Both the position numbers and the translations under genes were made by a program. Below are positions 61,411-64,000 of a stretch of 64,000 nt of DNA, piece by piece (the stretch's first letter is position 1; each line of letters opens with the position of its first letter). The stretch lies in NCBI GenBank assembly GCA_026120185.1, contig JANUWF010001179.1, forward strand, positions 1,591,501-1,655,500, written 5' to 3'. The notes under the pieces are model-generated. The model made no database searches. It was not told the DNA's origin and saw only the letters and a program-made list of their open reading frames with translations. Origin of the DNA: Voacanga thouarsii. Its lineage: Eukaryota; Streptophyta; Magnoliopsida; Gentianales; Apocynaceae.

Positions 61411-61652
61411 GTAATACCTTAACCATAATTTCATAATCTATAATTCTTCAAAAGTCTTTATAGTATATAACTCCTTTAGGTAAGATCTTGATTTGATCAA
61501 TCCTTCCTGGACTTCATCATCTATGAGTTGCTTTGCAATCCTATTTGTAAAAAACCGTGGCCAAACATGTCATTTCCAAAAATTCTATCATATACAAATC
61601 ACACATGTTAGTCTACATCAATGTTTGTCATTAATCAAAATATAAGAGAAAG
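61411..61652 (-). repeat. Unclassified LTR-like host unit, part 3
   Basis: Resumes after the TACAA duplication of LTR B. It ends around TGTTTGTCATTAATCA; on the minus strand this reads TGATTAATGACAAACATTGA and then GACTAACATGTGTG, a pattern seen at starts of some plant copia LTRs. The end point is approximate. Confidence 0.4.
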
Positions 61653-61984
61653 CCATTTGGGCTTTTTGAATAATGATAAACTTGATGGATTGTGACAAGA
61701 AAAATAATGTAAGCATGTATGAACATGTTAAACCAAGAGATATAAGAGTTTATATTCATTTGATACATTATCTCTCAACATAAAGCTCAAAGAGTGATTA
61801 TGATATAAGATTAGAAAATTTTAAGTATAGTCTCATAAATCGGACTCAATGAACTTATAGCCCTACCAACCTCTTTCCTTCCTTGAAATGACTATTTCAC
61901 AAGGAAATAGTCAAAAAATGGTTATTAGATATCAAATATGTTTGCATAAAGATGCAATACAAATATATATATATATATATATAT
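61653..61984. other. No gene recognised
   Basis: AT-rich, ending in an (AT)n run near 61960-61984. Nothing else supported. Confidence 0.4.
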
Positions 61985-62250
61985 GTACATATAGAGGTAT
62001 AGAAGATAGAACATATTTATTAATACTTCCCCTTCCTATATGCATATGAGCAATAGATAGAAAAATATTTATAACATTATGCATTAGCAGATAAAATTAG
62101 ATTTGTAATTTTGTATATATATGTACATATAGAGGTATAGAAGATAGAACATATTTATTAATACTTCCCCTTCCTATATGCATATGAGCAATAGATAGAA
62201 AAATATTTATAACATTATGCATTAGCAGATAAAATTAGATTTGTAATTTT
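61970..62250. repeat. 138-bp tandem duplication
   Basis: GTACATATAGAGG at 61985 and again at 62123. The units match through GATTTGTAATTTTG with almost no differences. No coding content. Confidence 0.92.
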
Positions 62251-62431
62251 GGACTTCCAAAAAAGTGCGCCCAAGGAAAAAATCTAGATACACCCTTTGT
62301 ATAAACGTTTTCAGACAGGGATTTTGGATTCAAAACTACTCCCCCTGTGTCGTACAGGGTCCAAACAAAATCTCACCAATTGTATATGATCCAATCTCAC
62401 TCCTATCATCTGTATTACAGATCAATTCCAA

Positions 62432-63062
62432 TCTCACTCCTCCGTATTTTTCTCCCCCGTTTGTCATTAGTAAAAACAAAGAATTAGAAACAAAAACAAA
62501 TAAAAGTGATAAACAAAAATAAATAAACAACTGTAGCAACAATAAGTACTTGCAACAAAGTATCATAAAAAATTGTTCAGAAAAGTAAAAAAAAAAAAAA
62601 AATTGATAGAAGGGGCATCAGGGGAAGGAGTCAGCCAACTTTCTTCATGGTCTTGACACCATGTTTGTTGGTGGAGATTGCCATATCTCTCTGAATCACC
62701 ACAGTCTCAGGCTAATCATCTGCATCATTCTTCTTTATCACCACAGTCACAGTCTCACTCCTCCGTATTTTTCTCCCCCGTTTGTCATTAGTAAAAACAA
62801 AGAATTAGAAACAAAAACAAATAAAAGTGATAAACAAAAATAAATAAACAACTGTAGCAACAATAAGTACTTGCAACAAAGTATCATAAAAAATTGTTCA
62901 GAAAAGTAAAAAAAAAAAAAAAAAATTGATAGAAGGGGCATCAGGGGAAGGAGTCAGCCAACTTTCTTCATGGTCTTGACACCATGTTTGTTGGTGGAGA
63001 TTGCCATATCTCTCTGAATCACCACAGTCTCAGGCTAATCATCTGCATCATTCTTCTTTATC
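62432..63062. repeat. 321-bp tandem duplication
   Basis: TCTCACTCCTCCGTA at 62432 and 62753. The copies stay nearly identical to ATTCTTCTTTATC, differing chiefly in poly-A length (near 62587 and 62908). The duplicated unit includes the last part of the minus-strand ORF ending at 62954, so that tail exists twice. Confidence 0.93.
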
Positions 63063-64000
63063 TTTCCAGCTAGTCTACTGGATTTCCTTTTCATTACATC
63101 ATGTTTCTACCGATGGCCTGATGAACTACCAGGTGCAACTGGTTTGTCCTACTTAACTGCAGCTGGTTTGTCCTGCTTAGGAGCAGCTTCATTAGTAGTG
63201 GTTGTGGCAATAGTAGTTACACCAGTAGTAGGTTCTTTAGTTTGCTAAAATGGGATAGCATCAACACTAGTATCCTTCTCTATTGAAGGGATGACAGTCT
63301 TATGTTCTTGCTCAGGTGGAGGGGCTTGCTCTTTTGAGACAGATGTAGTTTTAGATTGCTTCTCTTCCACATTGGTTAATCTAGTTCTCATATTTTGCAG
63401 TTCAGCCTTAACTTCTGCACTTAGACTATCCAATTTGGCAAACAAAATATCCAGAGCATTCAGAATACTCTGTGTCATTCCACTTTCTTTAGCCTTCTGC
63501 TTACCGTTACTGGATGATTCTTCTTGAATTTTAACTTTTCTTTTTGTCCCAACTGAGGCAGCAAATGCAGATTTCTTTCCTTCGGTTTTTAACTTTAACT
63601 AGTTTCTCCTTTTCTTCTTCCCTGACATCCCTAAGCAAGGTCCATTAGTTATCCATTTGGATAAATCCCATTTTTTTCAAAAGAATCTTTGCTGTAGACA
63701 TTAATCTTAGAGTGCTCAAAGGCAACCAAACTCAGATCAATATTAAAATGCTTAAACAGCTTGGTCAGAAGATTCCTGAAAGAAAAAGCTTTATTTAAGG
63801 TATTCCGAGACTAAATCATCAATTTTATATCCAAACCCCCAAAATCAATTAGCCTCTCACAGAAGTTCTATGCCCAAAACTTGATATTATCCTGGTTGAA
63901 ACCATATAATGAAGTAATCTGCCATTCTATTTAGCCATTTGGTATTGCAGTCATTTGAATTTTTGAAACTCTTACCACATGTGAATTTGCTCTCAAATCT
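62954..64000 (-). pseudogene. Decayed plant transposon-type ORF, continues past window
   Basis: From 63524 down to the TGA at 62954 one minus-strand frame persists with only four interruptions, all TAG (near 63246, 63156, 63108 and 63036). It encodes a helical stretch (NALDILFAKLDSLSAEVKAE), a Thr/Pro/Lys-rich linker (TTIATTTTNEAA) and a basic end (KRKSSRLAGKIKK). Upstream (63525-64000) fragments such as NLLTKLFKHFNIDLSLVAFE appear in shifted frames with more stops. The layout resembles ORFs often annotated as plant transposon or gag-like proteins in legume and tree genomes; I cannot name the family. The end of the ORF is duplicated at about 62633-62740. Confidence 0.5.

Overview
This window looks like transposon-packed, probably heterochromatic, intergenic DNA from a flowering plant. 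The evidence is AT-rich sequence, tRNA-Met-type primer sites (TGGTATCAGAGC), plant CACTA, Ty1/copia and chromodomain Ty3/gypsy elements, and a Tourist-like MITE. I see no intact host gene. Almost every coding stretch is a decayed transposon gene.

Left part (1-18460). Positions 1-10217 belong to a CACTA (En/Spm-type) DNA transposon on the minus strand. It holds a broken TNP2 transposase (about 2571-6243), a 152-bp tandem array (8340-9510), a subterminal zone dense in TACCAAC/GTTGGTA motifs (9540-10200) and a terminal CACTACTAGAAAAAGG repeat ending at 10217. Its other end is not visible. It interrupts the RNase H part of an older minus-strand Ty1/copia pol relic (10218-12450). Further right are a Tourist-like MITE (13694-14117), a decayed spliced gene fragment I do not recognise (14706-15560, minus), and a plus-strand copia element with its 5' LTR at 16224-16572, broken off inside integrase at about 18460.

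Middle and right (18461-61652) is a stack of LTR elements whose borders can be read from matching 5-bp target-site duplications (TSDs). An unclassified LTR-like host unit (18461-18981, 34073-34770, 61411-61652) carries two stacks. Stack 1 is a reverse solo LTR (18982-34067, TSD CACCA) split by a Tekay/Del-like gypsy element (21449-32202, TSD TTGTT). Stack 2 is a copia solo LTR (34771-61405, TSD TACAA) split by a reverse gypsy solo LTR (35082-59977, TSD TCACA). That LTR is split by a second, longer Tekay-like element (35848-51222, TSD GCAGC), whose 5' LTR carries another copia solo LTR (39432-40883, TSD AGCAG). It is also split by a further gypsy solo LTR (51981-57370, TSD ACACT) that has a 1-kb internal tandem duplication.

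The gypsy family (LTRs about 4.2-4.4 kb, TGTGAAACCCC...GGGGTGTTACA) has two unusual traits. First, a small ORF upstream of gag encodes an acidic, proline-rich protein with two motifs resembling SUMO-interacting motifs. Second, a tRNA-like segment with A-box and B-box sequences sits inside every LTR examined that covers this part. Only the 35848-51222 element still has gag-protease-RT-RNase H-integrase-chromodomain order, and it carries many stops. The 21449-32202 copy has lost nearly all of pol. The right end (61653-64000) holds two tandem duplications and a minus-strand decayed ORF of probable transposon origin.
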